Positions 8,488 to 18,068 are shown, numbered from the stretch's first letter. The stretch is 64,000 bases of DNA from Neisseriales bacterium (GCA_016699915.1 CP064990.1:848464-912463); one strand, 5' to 3'. Made by a program: numbers and translations. Notes: generated from the letters alone by a model not told the origin.

Positions 8488-10818
8488 TTAGAATGTCGTG
8501 CCCAAGCTAAACTGGAAGTTTTCAATATGATCATTTTCTTTTTTGTCTCGCCATAACGTGTAACTAAATTCAATCGGTCCGACAGGTGAAACCCAAATCA
8601 ACCCTAAGCCTGTGGATCGACGCCGACCTTTATGAAATGTGATTTCCGACTCCGGCGCTTTATTTTCTCCTTGTTTCTGCGTTGTTGGTCCCCAAACGCT
8701 CGCTAAATCAAAAAACACACTCATCTGTACTTCATTTTTCTTAGCTAAACCAAAAATAGGAAAGCGCAATTCGGCACTCGCTAAAAGCCGATTACTACCC
8801 CCTACACAATCTTGTCCTTGCACGTATTTTCCTGAATCATCTTTCAACCAGTTATATTCACCCAAACTATTCTCACGAAAACCGCGAATAGTACCAATTC
8901 CACCTGCTTGCTGATTTTTAAAAAAGGGAAGCGTCGTAGTTTTACCATATCCTCCACCAAGATATAAACTGCCCTTGAGTGCTAAGGTAACATAGTCATG
9001 TAGAGGAAAATACACAGCCTGATCGGACTGTATTAAATAGTACTGCAATTGACCAGTAGGTAACCCAGCTTTAAGCTGTATTGAAGTGAGTAATCCCCTC
9101 GTTGGAAAGCTGGCCAAATCCCGTGTATCCTTCACAAAACCAATCTGACCCGTCAACGCACTTCCTTGATCCTTATACTGCTTGCAATATTCCACATCAC
9201 CCGTGCAAGTATTACGCTCAGCCCCGAAACCAAAAGTCACATTATCGTTTTCAGTTACTGGCACCTTAGATAAGATGTCAGCGGTCAACACGCGCTGGTC
9301 TCTTTTACCTTCGCCCTCGCCTGAAAGCGAACGCTTAAAACTTAATTTGCCACCCAAGTAGATACCGTCATTGGTAAAATACGGATCCCCGTAAGACAAC
9401 ACACCCAATTGCTCTAACGTATTTATTGATAAGCCCAACTCCAGTAACTTACCCGAGCCAAATATATTAGGATTTCTCACATTGATAACCGGAGCAAACC
9501 CCTCAGCTTTCGAATAGCTAAACATCAAATGCACTTCGCCCATTTGCTGTTTTTCTTGCACAATAACTTCTAAATCAACTTGATCAACAACGTTTTCAAC
9601 TGGCTTAATGCGAATGTTCACCGCATTAAAATAGTTCAGCATGATGATGCGCTCTTTTGAGCGATCAATTTTTTTCTGATTAAAAAGGCTGTATTCAGCA
9701 AGACGCATTTCACGTCGTATTACTTCATCACGTGTATTAAGGTTGCCCGTAATATCAATATGGCGCACATAAACCCTGCGCCCAGGATTAATCTCAACAT
9801 CAAAGTGGATAAGGGCTCGCTCTTCATCAATACGCTCTTTGAGCTGAGCTTCTGCAAATGCATAGCCTTCTTCCCCTAAGCGTGATGTTATGGCGCTGAT
9901 TGATGCCTGAAAAGGAGTATAGCGGAACAATTCGCCTTTTTTGAGCCGGAGCAATGCATAAAGCAATTTTTTGGGTAAGATCGTTTCGCCCAATAACGTA
10001 ATGTCGCCAACCTGATAGGCTTTACCTTCTTTGATGTTAATCAATAGCTCAATGGATTTTTTGTCAGAGCTTAACAATACTTGTGTTGACTCAACACTCA
10101 TCTTGAAAAAACCATGATCTTGGTAAAATCGCTTAATCCGCTCGAGATCTTGTTTTAGTTTGTCTTGAGCATATTGATTATCTTTTGTCTGCCAGGACAT
10201 CAGCTTACCTGTCGTTAAAAACATCTCTTGGCGCAACGTTTTTTCGCTGATAGCTTTGGTGCCGACAATATGAATGGCTTTGATGGTGGTCGTTTTGCCC
10301 TCCGAAATATTGACAGTGATGGCCAAACGATTTTGGTCTAATTTTTTGAGTACTGTGGTAATGTCCACATCATACTTACCAATGTCAAGGTAAGCACTTT
10401 TGACTGATTTAACTAGATTATCAAACGAAGCAGGGTTAAAAATCAGTGATTCAGCGATACCTCGATCCTTCAATACTTTCTTAATCAGACTATCATTGAT
10501 GACAACAGCACCATTAATCGTAATTTCAGCAATAATAGGGCGCTCAACAACATGAATGGTAATATCCGGATTGGCAGGTGTAATGCGTACATCATCAAAA
10601 AAACCCGTATCAAACAGATGCTTTACAATATCTTGGGACGCAGTTTCATCAAAGTGATCGCCTGATTTCACAGGTAGATAATCAAGCACTGTACTCATTT
10701 CCGTATGTTGCAAACCTTCTACTGCAATACCGCGTATGACAAAGGACTCATCAGCTTGCACGCTAGAGGCAATCAAACAAAAAGAAAGTACAGCAACACA
10801 ATATTGGAAAGCTTTCAA
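8488..10818 (-). CDS. bamA: outer membrane protein assembly factor BamA
   Basis: A 776-residue BamA, which folds beta-barrel proteins into the outer membrane. A signal peptide (cut after SSVQA, about residue 22) is followed by five POTRA repeats (to about 420) and a C-terminal 16-strand barrel ending in phenylalanine (SLGTTF). The VRGF lid-lock motif appears as IRGF (about 650). Slightly shorter than E. coli BamA (810 aa). The start is a TTG; no ATG or GTG lies between it and the signal peptide. It follows rseP by 2 bp, so it is translationally coupled. Downstream, skp and lpxD, normally here, are absent and fabZ follows at once. Confidence 0.97.
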   Translation of the reverse strand: MKAFQYCVAVLSFCLIASSVQADESFVIRGIAVEGLQHTEMSTVLDYLPVKSGDHFDETASQDIVKHLFDTGFFDDVRITPANPDITIHVVERPIIAEITINGAVVINDSLIKKVLKDRGIAESLIFNPASFDNLVKSVKSAYLDIGKYDVDITTVLKKLDQNRLAITVNISEGKTTTIKAIHIVGTKAISEKTLRQEMFLTTGKLMSWQTKDNQYAQDKLKQDLERIKRFYQDHGFFKMSVESTQVLLSSDKKSIELLINIKEGKAYQVGDITLLGETILPKKLLYALLRLKKGELFRYTPFQASISAITSRLGEEGYAFAEAQLKERIDEERALIHFDVEINPGRRVYVRHIDITGNLNTRDEVIRREMRLAEYSLFNQKKIDRSKERIIMLNYFNAVNIRIKPVENVVDQVDLEVIVQEKQQMGEVHLMFSYSKAEGFAPVINVRNPNIFGSGKLLELGLSINTLEQLGVLSYGDPYFTNDGIYLGGKLSFKRSLSGEGEGKRDQRVLTADILSKVPVTENDNVTFGFGAERNTCTGDVEYCKQYKDQGSALTGQIGFVKDTRDLASFPTRGLLTSIQLKAGLPTGQLQYYLIQSDQAVYFPLHDYVTLALKGSLYLGGGYGKTTTLPFFKNQQAGGIGTIRGFRENSLGEYNWLKDDSGKYVQGQDCVGGSNRLLASAELRFPIFGLAKKNEVQMSVFFDLASVWGPTTQKQGENKAPESEITFHKGRRRSTGLGLIWVSPVGPIEFSYTLWRDKKENDHIENFQFSLGTTF

Positions 10819-10820
10819 TA

Positions 10821-12164
10821 TCAGCCCGCAAAAAGATAATTAAAATCGTTAAATAGAGCAACGCACATCATGGCATATAACAACAACATGCCCAACATGT
10901 CACATTTTTCTTGTACTTTGTGGCTCACTGGTCGCCCACTGAAGAATTCAATTGCGTAGTATACCAAGCGTCCGCCATCTAGCATAGGAATAGGTAATAA
11001 ATTCAGCACACCTAAGACCATGCTGATAAATGCTAAAAATTTCAAGTAGGTTAACCAGCCCAAATGTGCTGCTGCACCAGCCAAGCGTGCCATCGTCACG
11101 GGTCCGGCGACAACCTGGTCTGAAAATGCTTTATCGCCCAATATCATGTGACCTATCGTCAATAAAGTCACCCAACTACCGTCTAAAGTTCGCCAGATAC
11201 CCTCTCGGAAAGCTTCCCATATAGCGGGCTGATAGAATTGCCTCAGTTGACGGTGCCAAGCCATATCCGGTGACCCTGCTAAACCAACTTTCCCCATAGC
11301 AAAACCATTCTCATCAACAGTTTCAATACGCAAAGCAATCGGCAACATACGATGGTGACGTTCCACTACAACTGGCAATAATTGACCCGGATGATTACGC
11401 ACCTGCGTCGCAAATTGCTGCCAATTTTCAATGGGTTGATGGTCAATAAAACGCAATACATCACCCACTTTCAATCCAGCATGTGCAGCAGAACCATTCG
11501 GATCAATATAACCGATAACAGGAAGTATCCGCTCAGCAGACAAACCTATTTTGCGCAAATCAGTCAATATATTTGGCTCGTGCATAAAGCGTTCTAAGAC
11601 AATTTTGCGTGTCAGCGTCACCCCGAGTGGATTAGTCACAGTAATCAATAAAGTGGACTGCGAACTACCCTGTAATATTGCTTGCTGTACATCTTGCCAA
11701 TGTAAAATGGGCTGGGTATTAATCGATACGATCCGTTCACCAGGTAAAAAGCCCGCTAAGGCAGCTGGAGTTTGCGGTATAACCGTACCAATGACCGGCT
11801 TGACTTGCTCTTCGCCTGGCAGTAGTGCAAAAAAACTCAATAGCATTGCCACCAATAAATTCGCTAAAGGCCCCGCTAGAGTAATCGCAACACGCCATCC
11901 AACAGGTTTGGTATTAAACGAGAATGGTTTGTCTTTGGCATGAACAAGTCCACTGCGTTCATCCAATAACTTGACATACCCACCAAGCGGTATTGAGCAA
12001 AGCGCCCACTCGGTACCACCGCGCTTGATCATCCAAAGTGGGCGACCAAAACCAACAGCAAAGCGTAACACGCGAACATGACATAATTTAGCAACACAAT
12101 AATGCCCAAGCTCATGAATGGTCACGAGTAAACTGATGGCTAGAATAAAAGCAAATAAGGTCAT
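10821..12164 (-). CDS. rseP: RIP metalloprotease RseP
   Basis: A 447-residue inner-membrane site-2 protease (E. coli 450 aa). The zinc motif HELGH is at residues 17-21 in the first membrane helix, two PDZ domains lie at about 120-200 and 215-290, and the second catalytic element NLLPIPMLDGG is near residue 385. In E. coli it cleaves the anti-sigma factor RseA and clears signal peptides; its targets here are not visible. The start ATG overlaps the dxr stop (ATGA), so it is coupled to dxr. Confidence 0.96.
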   Translation of the reverse strand: MTLFAFILAISLLVTIHELGHYCVAKLCHVRVLRFAVGFGRPLWMIKRGGTEWALCSIPLGGYVKLLDERSGLVHAKDKPFSFNTKPVGWRVAITLAGPLANLLVAMLLSFFALLPGEEQVKPVIGTVIPQTPAALAGFLPGERIVSINTQPILHWQDVQQAILQGSSQSTLLITVTNPLGVTLTRKIVLERFMHEPNILTDLRKIGLSAERILPVIGYIDPNGSAAHAGLKVGDVLRFIDHQPIENWQQFATQVRNHPGQLLPVVVERHHRMLPIALRIETVDENGFAMGKVGLAGSPDMAWHRQLRQFYQPAIWEAFREGIWRTLDGSWVTLLTIGHMILGDKAFSDQVVAGPVTMARLAGAAAHLGWLTYLKFLAFISMVLGVLNLLPIPMLDGGRLVYYAIEFFSGRPVSHKVQEKCDMLGMLLLYAMMCVALFNDFNYLFAG

Positions 12165-13345
12165 CGTTTAGCTACCTCTTGTTGTGCTACGCTTCTTGCT
12201 TCGTGATCGCAGGATAAAAGTGCTGCTAAATCTTGACTGACTGGTCGATGAGCTAGTCGTGTTAAGGTATGATCAATAATAATGGGAATGTCTCCAAATG
12301 AAATATGCGTATCTAAAAATGCTGCAACGGCGACTTCGTTGGCAGCATTAAGTATCGCCGGAGCATCGCCTGCCATCCTTAAGGCATCAAGCGCCAATTG
12401 TAAACAAGGAAAACGCTTAAAATCAGGTATTTCAAAATGCAATACAGATAGCTGCGTTAGCGAAAGCCGAGCAACACCGGATGCGATGCGACGTGGCCAA
12501 CTTAAAGCACAAGCAATAGCCGTACGCATATCCGGCACACTCATCTGTGCTAAAGCAGAGCCATCTTGGTATTGTACCATCGCATGCAAAACACTTTCCG
12601 GATGAATGACCACCTCAATTTGATCGGCTGTAGCATGAAATAGCCAACAAGCTTCAATAATTTCTAGCCCTTTATTCATTAGCGTTGCCGAGTCAACCGA
12701 TATTTTTTTACCCATTGACCAAATCGGGTGTGCGCAAGCCTCTTTTGGGGTCACATTGCGCATAGCTTGCTTAGAAAATAAACGAAAAGGACCACCTGAT
12801 GCGGTAAGCACTAATTTTTCTACACCTGATGCTTTTAAATCACCATCAAAATCAGGTGGCAAAGCTTGTAAAATAGCACTGTGTTCGCTATCAATCGGCA
12901 GTAATTGGCCATGATGTTGATCAAGCGCTGCCTTAACCAGGTGCCCCGAGATAACTAATGACTCCTTATTGGCAAGCAATATTTTTTTGCCCGCACAAGC
13001 TGCCGCTAATACAGTAGGCAGTCCCGCTGCACCAACAATAGCCGCAATGACATAATCTGCCTCCGATAACCTTGCCATATCAAGTAGCGCTTGGGTACCA
13101 TGTAAAACAACCGTCTTGCAACATGCATGTGATAAGGCATCAGTAAGATACCGCGCAGAATCCGCTGATTCAACCACTGCATAGGTTGGGTGATGAACCA
13201 AGCATTGTTTAAGCAATACATCAAGTTGTCGCCAACCACTTAAAGCAAGGATAGGATAAGCTTCTTTGTGGCGTGATAAGACATCCAGTGCACTGATTCC
13301 AACTGTGCCCGTTGAACCTAGCAAAACAACTGGATGGCACTTCAT
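12161..13345 (-). CDS. dxr: 1-deoxy-D-xylulose-5-phosphate reductoisomerase
   Basis: A 394-residue Dxr, the second enzyme of the MEP isoprenoid pathway: it converts DXP to MEP with NADPH. The nucleotide-binding GSTGTVG is at residues 10-16, DSEHSAI (about 150) and NKGLE (about 228) are the metal/substrate elements. Together with dxs and ispA in this window it shows that the MEP route is retained. It overlaps rseP by 4 bp. Confidence 0.97.
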   Translation of the reverse strand: MKCHPVVLLGSTGTVGISALDVLSRHKEAYPILALSGWRQLDVLLKQCLVHHPTYAVVESADSARYLTDALSHACCKTVVLHGTQALLDMARLSEADYVIAAIVGAAGLPTVLAAACAGKKILLANKESLVISGHLVKAALDQHHGQLLPIDSEHSAILQALPPDFDGDLKASGVEKLVLTASGGPFRLFSKQAMRNVTPKEACAHPIWSMGKKISVDSATLMNKGLEIIEACWLFHATADQIEVVIHPESVLHAMVQYQDGSALAQMSVPDMRTAIACALSWPRRIASGVARLSLTQLSVLHFEIPDFKRFPCLQLALDALRMAGDAPAILNAANEVAVAAFLDTHISFGDIPIIIDHTLTRLAHRPVSQDLAALLSCDHEARSVAQQEVAKR

Positions 13346-13370
13346 CGTTTTTTAAATATGCTCCATTAAT

Positions 13371-14168
13371 TTATTGCGTTATTACTAAACAAGCCATGCT
13401 CACCGCTAAAACTGCAACTAAACCATCCATGCGATCATACAACCCACCATGCCCTGGCAATAAATAACTACTGTCTTTTATAGCCGCTTCGCGCTTAAAC
13501 CAAGATTCAAGTAAATCGCCTATCACGCTGGTTATACATAATAATATGGCCAAGGCTGGCACAGCCCATCTAGACAAACTAATCGGCAAATAACCCAATT
13601 GATCAAGTAGCACACTATACAATAGTGTTCCAATCAACCCTCCAATAAATCCCTCCCAGCTCTTGCCTGGACTAATATGATCGGCTAATTTATGTTTACC
13701 ATATAATTTTCCTGTGATGTACGCTACGGTATCTGCTACCCAGACAATACCCATCAAGACCAATAACTGTCTACCCATTGCTGGCAAGGGACGCAGCACC
13801 TGAAAAGCCATCCAAGCTGGTAAAAAAATTAACCAACCAGTCACCCATCCTGTCCAATTCGGTAAAAGCGGCCAACGCTTTACTAACCACAGTGGTGCTA
13901 TACCGAGCCAAAATACTAATATGACAGCTGACGCAATCCAACCGAGCTGGTCTTTGACTAGCCATAATAGCCCTTGCAATAAGGCGCTGGTCAAAAGATA
14001 GTAGGGCACTTGAGCAGCAGTCATACGAGTCATTTTGGCAAATTCCCATAGCAATCCCTGCACCACCATACCTGTTATGATCATCCATAAAAAAGGAGGA
14101 CAATAAAAAACGGCGTTGACCGTAATGAGCAAGAGGAAACAAGCTGTCACTACACGTTTTTTGAACAC
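13371..14168 (-). CDS. cdsA: phosphatidate cytidylyltransferase
   Basis: A 265-residue multi-spanning membrane enzyme that makes CDP-diacylglycerol from phosphatidic acid and CTP, the precursor of all phospholipids. The C-terminal CdsA signature is intact: GDLLESWFKR, then KDSSYLLPGHGGLYDRMDG split over about residues 215-248. The start is a GTG with GGAG five bases upstream. It lies 12 bp after uppS and 25 bp before dxr in the same operon. Confidence 0.96.
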   Translation of the reverse strand: MFKKRVVTACFLLLITVNAVFYCPPFLWMIITGMVVQGLLWEFAKMTRMTAAQVPYYLLTSALLQGLLWLVKDQLGWIASAVILVFWLGIAPLWLVKRWPLLPNWTGWVTGWLIFLPAWMAFQVLRPLPAMGRQLLVLMGIVWVADTVAYITGKLYGKHKLADHISPGKSWEGFIGGLIGTLLYSVLLDQLGYLPISLSRWAVPALAILLCITSVIGDLLESWFKREAAIKDSSYLLPGHGGLYDRMDGLVAVLAVSMACLVITQ

Positions 14169-14180
14169 CCAATCTCCAAT

Positions 14181-14897
14181 CTATCTGGATAATAACTGCT
14201 CGCTCGTACAGCCAAATCTTCGTTCGCGCTGTGTATAAGAAGTGATTGCCGCTTCTAATGCTTTGCGATCAAAATCTGGCCAAAGTAAGGGCGTAAAATA
14301 CAATTCCGAATAGGTCAAGTGCCATAACAAAAAATTACTGATACGTTGCTCACCGCCCGTTCGAATAAATAAATCCGGTTCCGGTAAATCAGCAAGCGAC
14401 AATCGATGGGACAGCATCGCTTCATCAACTTGTCGTAACCCTTGGTTCAGTAATTGATTAACCGCCTGCAAAATATCCCAACGCCCGCCATAATCAACAG
14501 CAATCGTTAATTGGAGTCCTGTATTGGCGCAAGTCATCGCTTCTGCCTTGCTTGCTGTCCTAATCGTTTCGGCAGAAAAATGGTCGCGACGACCAATAAT
14601 ACGTAAACGAATGTTATGTTGGGACAGCTTGGCGGCTTCTTGCTCAAGTGATTGCAAAAAAACGTCCATGAGCCAGGAAACTTCCTCGGGTGGGCGACGC
14701 CAGTTTTCTGTTGAAAAAGCAAAAAGCGTCAAACAGGAAATACCTAATTCAACGGAAGCCACAATAATTTGGCGCACAGCATCTAACCCTTTTTTGTAGC
14801 CTGCAATACGAGGTAGATGGTGCTGCTTTGCCCAACGACCGTTGCCATCCATAATGATGGCAATATGTTCGGGCAAATGGACGTGGTGATCTGGCAT
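14181..14897 (-). CDS. uppS: undecaprenyl diphosphate synthase
   Basis: A 238-residue cis-prenyltransferase that builds the C55 carrier lipid for peptidoglycan. The catalytic aspartate lies in the N-terminal IIMDGNGRWA; FSTENWRRP and the C-terminal LFIRTGGEQRISNFLLWH motif are intact. I use the ATG at 14895-14897; a TTG two codons upstream is a less likely start. It is in the pyrH-frr-uppS-cdsA-dxr-rseP-bamA operon. Confidence 0.97.
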   Translation of the reverse strand: MPDHHVHLPEHIAIIMDGNGRWAKQHHLPRIAGYKKGLDAVRQIIVASVELGISCLTLFAFSTENWRRPPEEVSWLMDVFLQSLEQEAAKLSQHNIRLRIIGRRDHFSAETIRTASKAEAMTCANTGLQLTIAVDYGGRWDILQAVNQLLNQGLRQVDEAMLSHRLSLADLPEPDLFIRTGGEQRISNFLLWHLTYSELYFTPLLWPDFDRKALEAAITSYTQRERRFGCTSEQLLSR

Positions 14898-14932
14898 GAA
14901 CAAAATGGGGTGTCGCCCGGTAAATTTGTGAA

Positions 14933-15487
14933 CTATATTGCTAACAAGTCGGCTTCTTTGATAGCCAATAACTTATCAATTTCTGCAATATATTTATCGG
15001 TGTGTTTTTGAATGGCTTCTTGGGCAAGATGCTCTTCATCTTCCGTAACCAGCTTATCTTTCAATAAAGCCTTCAACTCATGATTACCATCTCGGCGAAT
15101 ATTGCGTATCGCAATCCTTGCGTTCTCGGCTTCCATCTTAACGATTTTGATGAAGCTCCGTCTTTTTTCTTCAGTCAGTACTGGCATTTGTACGCGAATC
15201 ATATCGCCTGCTACAACAGGATTAAGCCCTAATTCTGATTCACGGATAGCCTTTTCAACAACAGGCATCATATCCTTTTCCCATACCCGTACACCAATAG
15301 TACGCGGGTCTAGGACCGTGACATTGGCCACCTGATTCATTTTCATGATGCCGCCATGGCAGTTGACCTGAATATGATCAAGAAATCCTGTATAAGCACG
15401 GCCAGTATGTACCTTCGCTAGCTCCGCTTGGAAGGCACAAAGCGATTTTTGCATCTTCGTTTCATATACTGCATGGGTATGGTACAT
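14933..15487 (-). CDS. frr: ribosome recycling factor
   Basis: A 184-residue RRF, which with EF-G splits the post-termination ribosome. The conserved core is seen in NVTVLDPRTI and in the C-terminal helical hairpin (RNIRRDGNHELK). One stretch, HIQVNCHGGIMKMNQ at about residues 39-53, departs from the usual YYGxxTPLxQ pattern of the family but keeps the length. It lies between pyrH (33 bp upstream) and uppS. Confidence 0.95.
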   Translation of the reverse strand: MYHTHAVYETKMQKSLCAFQAELAKVHTGRAYTGFLDHIQVNCHGGIMKMNQVANVTVLDPRTIGVRVWEKDMMPVVEKAIRESELGLNPVVAGDMIRVQMPVLTEEKRRSFIKIVKMEAENARIAIRNIRRDGNHELKALLKDKLVTEDEEHLAQEAIQKHTDKYIAEIDKLLAIKEADLLAI

Positions 15488-15520
15488 GCCCTCAATCCAA
15501 ACTTAATTTAAAAAAATACT

Positions 15521-16240
15521 TCAATAGTGAACCAATGTTCCTTCTTCATCTCCCATGACAACGCGTTCTAATGCACCAACACTAAAAATGTTAAACACCT
15601 TCATATTCAACTTTTGGTCGCGACACAACGCAAAAGCCGTCGCATCCATTACCTTTAAATCATGCGCAATGACTTCGTCAAAAGTAAGTGTTTTGTAACA
15701 TATTGCATCGGGATGTGTTTTAGGGTCATGGGAATATACACCATCAACTTTAGTGGCTTTGAGCATGATATCAACCTTCATCTCAACACCTCGCAGCGCA
15801 GCGGCTGTATCAGTTGTAAAAAATGGATTACCCGTGCCTGCCGCAAAAATAACTACACGACCACTTTCAAGATGCTTGATAGCCTTATCACGTGAATAAG
15901 GCTCGGTAATTTGTTGCATGGCTAATGCAGACTGAACGCGCGACACCACATCAAAACGAAGCAAAGTATCATTTAAGGCTAAAGCATTAATCACTGTTGC
16001 CATCATGCCCATATAATCTGCCGTTGCACGATCCATCCATGTCGCAGCAGGAGAAAAACCTCTAAAAATATTCCCTCCCCCTACAACAATAGCAATTTGC
16101 ACACCTAGTTTAGATACGGCTTTGATTTGGGAAGCAATCCGCTCAATCATGACACGATTAATGCCATAACTATCCTCCCCCATCAGCGCTTCCCCTGACA
16201 ACTTTAATAAAATACGCTGATAAGCAGGTATCTTATTCAT
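15521..16240 (-). CDS. pyrH: UMP kinase
   Basis: A 239-residue bacterial UMP kinase (amino acid kinase fold) that phosphorylates UMP for pyrimidine nucleotide supply. The ATP/UMP-binding elements LKLSGEALMG, GGGNIFRG and TGNPFFTTDTAAALR are intact. Located 6 bp after tsf in the rpsB-tsf-pyrH-frr order that is conserved across proteobacteria. Confidence 0.98.
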   Translation of the reverse strand: MNKIPAYQRILLKLSGEALMGEDSYGINRVMIERIASQIKAVSKLGVQIAIVVGGGNIFRGFSPAATWMDRATADYMGMMATVINALALNDTLLRFDVVSRVQSALAMQQITEPYSRDKAIKHLESGRVVIFAAGTGNPFFTTDTAAALRGVEMKVDIMLKATKVDGVYSHDPKTHPDAICYKTLTFDEVIAHDLKVMDATAFALCRDQKLNMKVFNIFSVGALERVVMGDEEGTLVHY

Positions 16241-16246
16241 GGCAGA

Positions 16247-17083
16247 TCACTCAAATTGGCTTTCAAGACCCTCACCCACAGCAAAAAACGCAAAGCGATT
16301 TACAGTAGCTTGCTTTTTACGCAACAAATCACCGACAGTCATTTCTTGTTCTTTCACAAAAGTCTGCCCAAGCAAAGTAACTTCAGCTAAAAATTTAGTA
16401 ATTCTTCCTGATACCATCTTATCAATAATGTCCATGGGTTTACCAGATTGCGCGGCTTGTTCTTGATAAATATGTTTTTCTCTAGCCAGTACCGCAGCAG
16501 GTACATCACTTTTGTCCACACAAAGCGGTTTACAAGCCGCAATATGCATAGCAATATCATGACCTAGTGGCGCATCACCACCTCGGTAATCAACCAGTAC
16601 GCCAATTTTATTGCCATGTAAATAACTGGCTAATTGATGGTCTGTCTTATAGCGCACAAAGCGACGAATAGAAATATTTTCACCCATCTTCGCAATAGCT
16701 TCTTGGCGTAATGCCTCAACTGTCACACCTTGATCAGTCAGGATAGTATGGAGTGCAGCAATATCAACAGGATTGGCTTGCTGTATTGTCTTGATAATTT
16801 GCTGCGCAAAAGCAACAAAATTGGCGTCTTTGGCAACAAAGTCCGTCTCACAGTTAATCTCCACCAAAACACCAATAGTCTGATCAATAGATGCAGCCAC
16901 TAAACCCTCTTTTGCACTACGATGAGCCAATTTTGATGCTTTATGTCCTGATCTAATACGCAAAATATCTTCAGCCTGTCGCATATCCCCGTTTGACTCG
17001 ACCAGTGCTTTTTTGCATTCCATCATACCCAAGCCCGTTGTTGCACGAAGGCTAGCAACCATACTTGCTGTGATTACAACCAT
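16247..17083 (-). CDS. tsf: translation elongation factor Ts
   Basis: A 278-residue EF-Ts, the nucleotide exchange factor for EF-Tu. It has the N-terminal TGLGMMECKKAL and the signature ETDFVAKDANF. I choose the ATG of MVVITASMV (17081-17083), which matches the family N-terminus. A TTG five codons upstream opens the same frame but would add a basic RKKK extension not seen in the family. It is followed by pyrH after 6 bp. Confidence 0.97.
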   Translation of the reverse strand: MVVITASMVASLRATTGLGMMECKKALVESNGDMRQAEDILRIRSGHKASKLAHRSAKEGLVAASIDQTIGVLVEINCETDFVAKDANFVAFAQQIIKTIQQANPVDIAALHTILTDQGVTVEALRQEAIAKMGENISIRRFVRYKTDHQLASYLHGNKIGVLVDYRGGDAPLGHDIAMHIAACKPLCVDKSDVPAAVLAREKHIYQEQAAQSGKPMDIIDKMVSGRITKFLAEVTLLGQTFVKEQEMTVGDLLRKKQATVNRFAFFAVGEGLESQFE

Positions 17084-17103
17084 CTTCTTCTTTCTCAATA
17101 AAA

Positions 17104-17868
17104 TTAGGTCATTGTTGCACTGATGGGATTATCCATATTTTCAGTAACCGTTTCAGTAACCGCATCCAATGTTTCCTGCAAGGATTGGGCGCGCCCCTCT
17201 AGCACAGCATCTGCAATACCTCTAGCGTACAAATTAATAGCTCGACTAGAGTCATCATTACCAGGAATCACATAAGTAATTCCGTCAGGAGAAAAATTCG
17301 TATCCACCACACCGATGACAGGAATCCCCAATTTATTCGCTTCAATGATAGCGCCGCGTTGATAGCCCACATCAATCACAAAAATGGCATCGGGTAACCC
17401 TTTCATCTGCCGGATACCACCGAGCGATCGCTCGAGCTTCTGAACTGCTCTTTGCAGCATCAGTTGCTCTTTTTTGCTGTACCCTGTTCCTTGAACTGAA
17501 TTAAGCAATAAGGTCTTCTCTTCCAAGCGTTTAACGGACTGTCGTATCGTTTTAAAATTAGTGAGTGTGCCACCTAACCAACGTTGGTCGACAAACGGCA
17601 TATTGGCTCGTATCGCCTCTTCCCGAATAATAGATCTAGCTTGACGCTTAGTTCCCACAAATAAAATCGTCCCCTTATTGCTTGCCAAGCGCCTAACATA
17701 ATCGCGCGCTTGCACAAACATAGGCAAGGTATGCTCAAGATTGATAATATGAATCTTATTGCGACTACCGAAGATATAAGGCGCCATCTTTGGACACCAA
17801 AAACGCGTTTGATGCCCAAAATGCACACCAGCTTCTAGAAGCTGGCGCATAGAGATAAGAGTACTCAT
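17104..17868 (-). CDS. rpsB: 30S ribosomal protein S2
   Basis: A 254-residue S2, the small-subunit protein that recruits S1. It shows the family N-terminus SMRQLLEAGVHFGHQTRFW and the signature PDAIFVIDVG. The ATG at 17866-17868 is preferred. An in-frame ATG four codons upstream directly abuts the AAGGA Shine-Dalgarno, leaving no spacer, whereas the chosen start is 12 bases from it. The gene heads the operon through bamA/rnhB and is preceded by a structured leader. Confidence 0.97.
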   Translation of the reverse strand: MSTLISMRQLLEAGVHFGHQTRFWCPKMAPYIFGSRNKIHIINLEHTLPMFVQARDYVRRLASNKGTILFVGTKRQARSIIREEAIRANMPFVDQRWLGGTLTNFKTIRQSVKRLEEKTLLLNSVQGTGYSKKEQLMLQRAVQKLERSLGGIRQMKGLPDAIFVIDVGYQRGAIIEANKLGIPVIGVVDTNFSPDGITYVIPGNDDSSRAINLYARGIADAVLEGRAQSLQETLDAVTETVTENMDNPISATMT

Positions 17869-17880
17869 AAAATAAGTCAT

Positions 17881-17999
17881 TCCTTTTTCAAAGGGTTAAA
17901 TCAGTACCCGCAAGAACCCTATTTAGGCACCCCTGAAGCGGCGGGTATCTTCGAGTAAGCCAGCATTAGCGCTCACCCTTAACTTATACACAGTGTTTG
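17881..17999 (-). promoter_or_regulatory. structured rpsB leader, candidate S2 autoregulatory element
   Basis: The non-coding stretch upstream of rpsB can fold. GTACCCGC at 17904-17911 pairs with GCGGGTAT at 17941-17948 (one G-U in the RNA), enclosing a 29-nt loop with a small internal stem. The AAGGA ribosome-binding site lies just downstream. In E. coli the rpsB-tsf operon is repressed by S2 acting on its 5' leader; by position and structure this could be the counterpart, but I cannot align it to the known element. Confidence 0.5.
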
Positions 18000-18028
18000 A
18001 TGATAGCATTGATTGGAAATTGGCTCAA
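18000..18028 (-). promoter_or_regulatory. sigma70-type promoter for rpsB
   Basis: Reading on the minus strand, TTGAGC (18023-18028) and TATCAT (18000-18005) are separated by exactly 17 bp, which puts the start of transcription about 125 nt before rpsB. A second, overlapping candidate is TTGACT (18050-18055) with TATATT (18028-18033) at 16 bp. Confidence 0.55.
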
Positions 18029-18068
18029 ATATAATTAATCCGATCATGTAGTCAACATTTTTAAGAGT

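Noticed and set aside
13771..14172. 133-codon frame on the minus strand overlapping cdsA
   Set aside because: It lies in another frame of the clearly identified cdsA and has no family resemblance.
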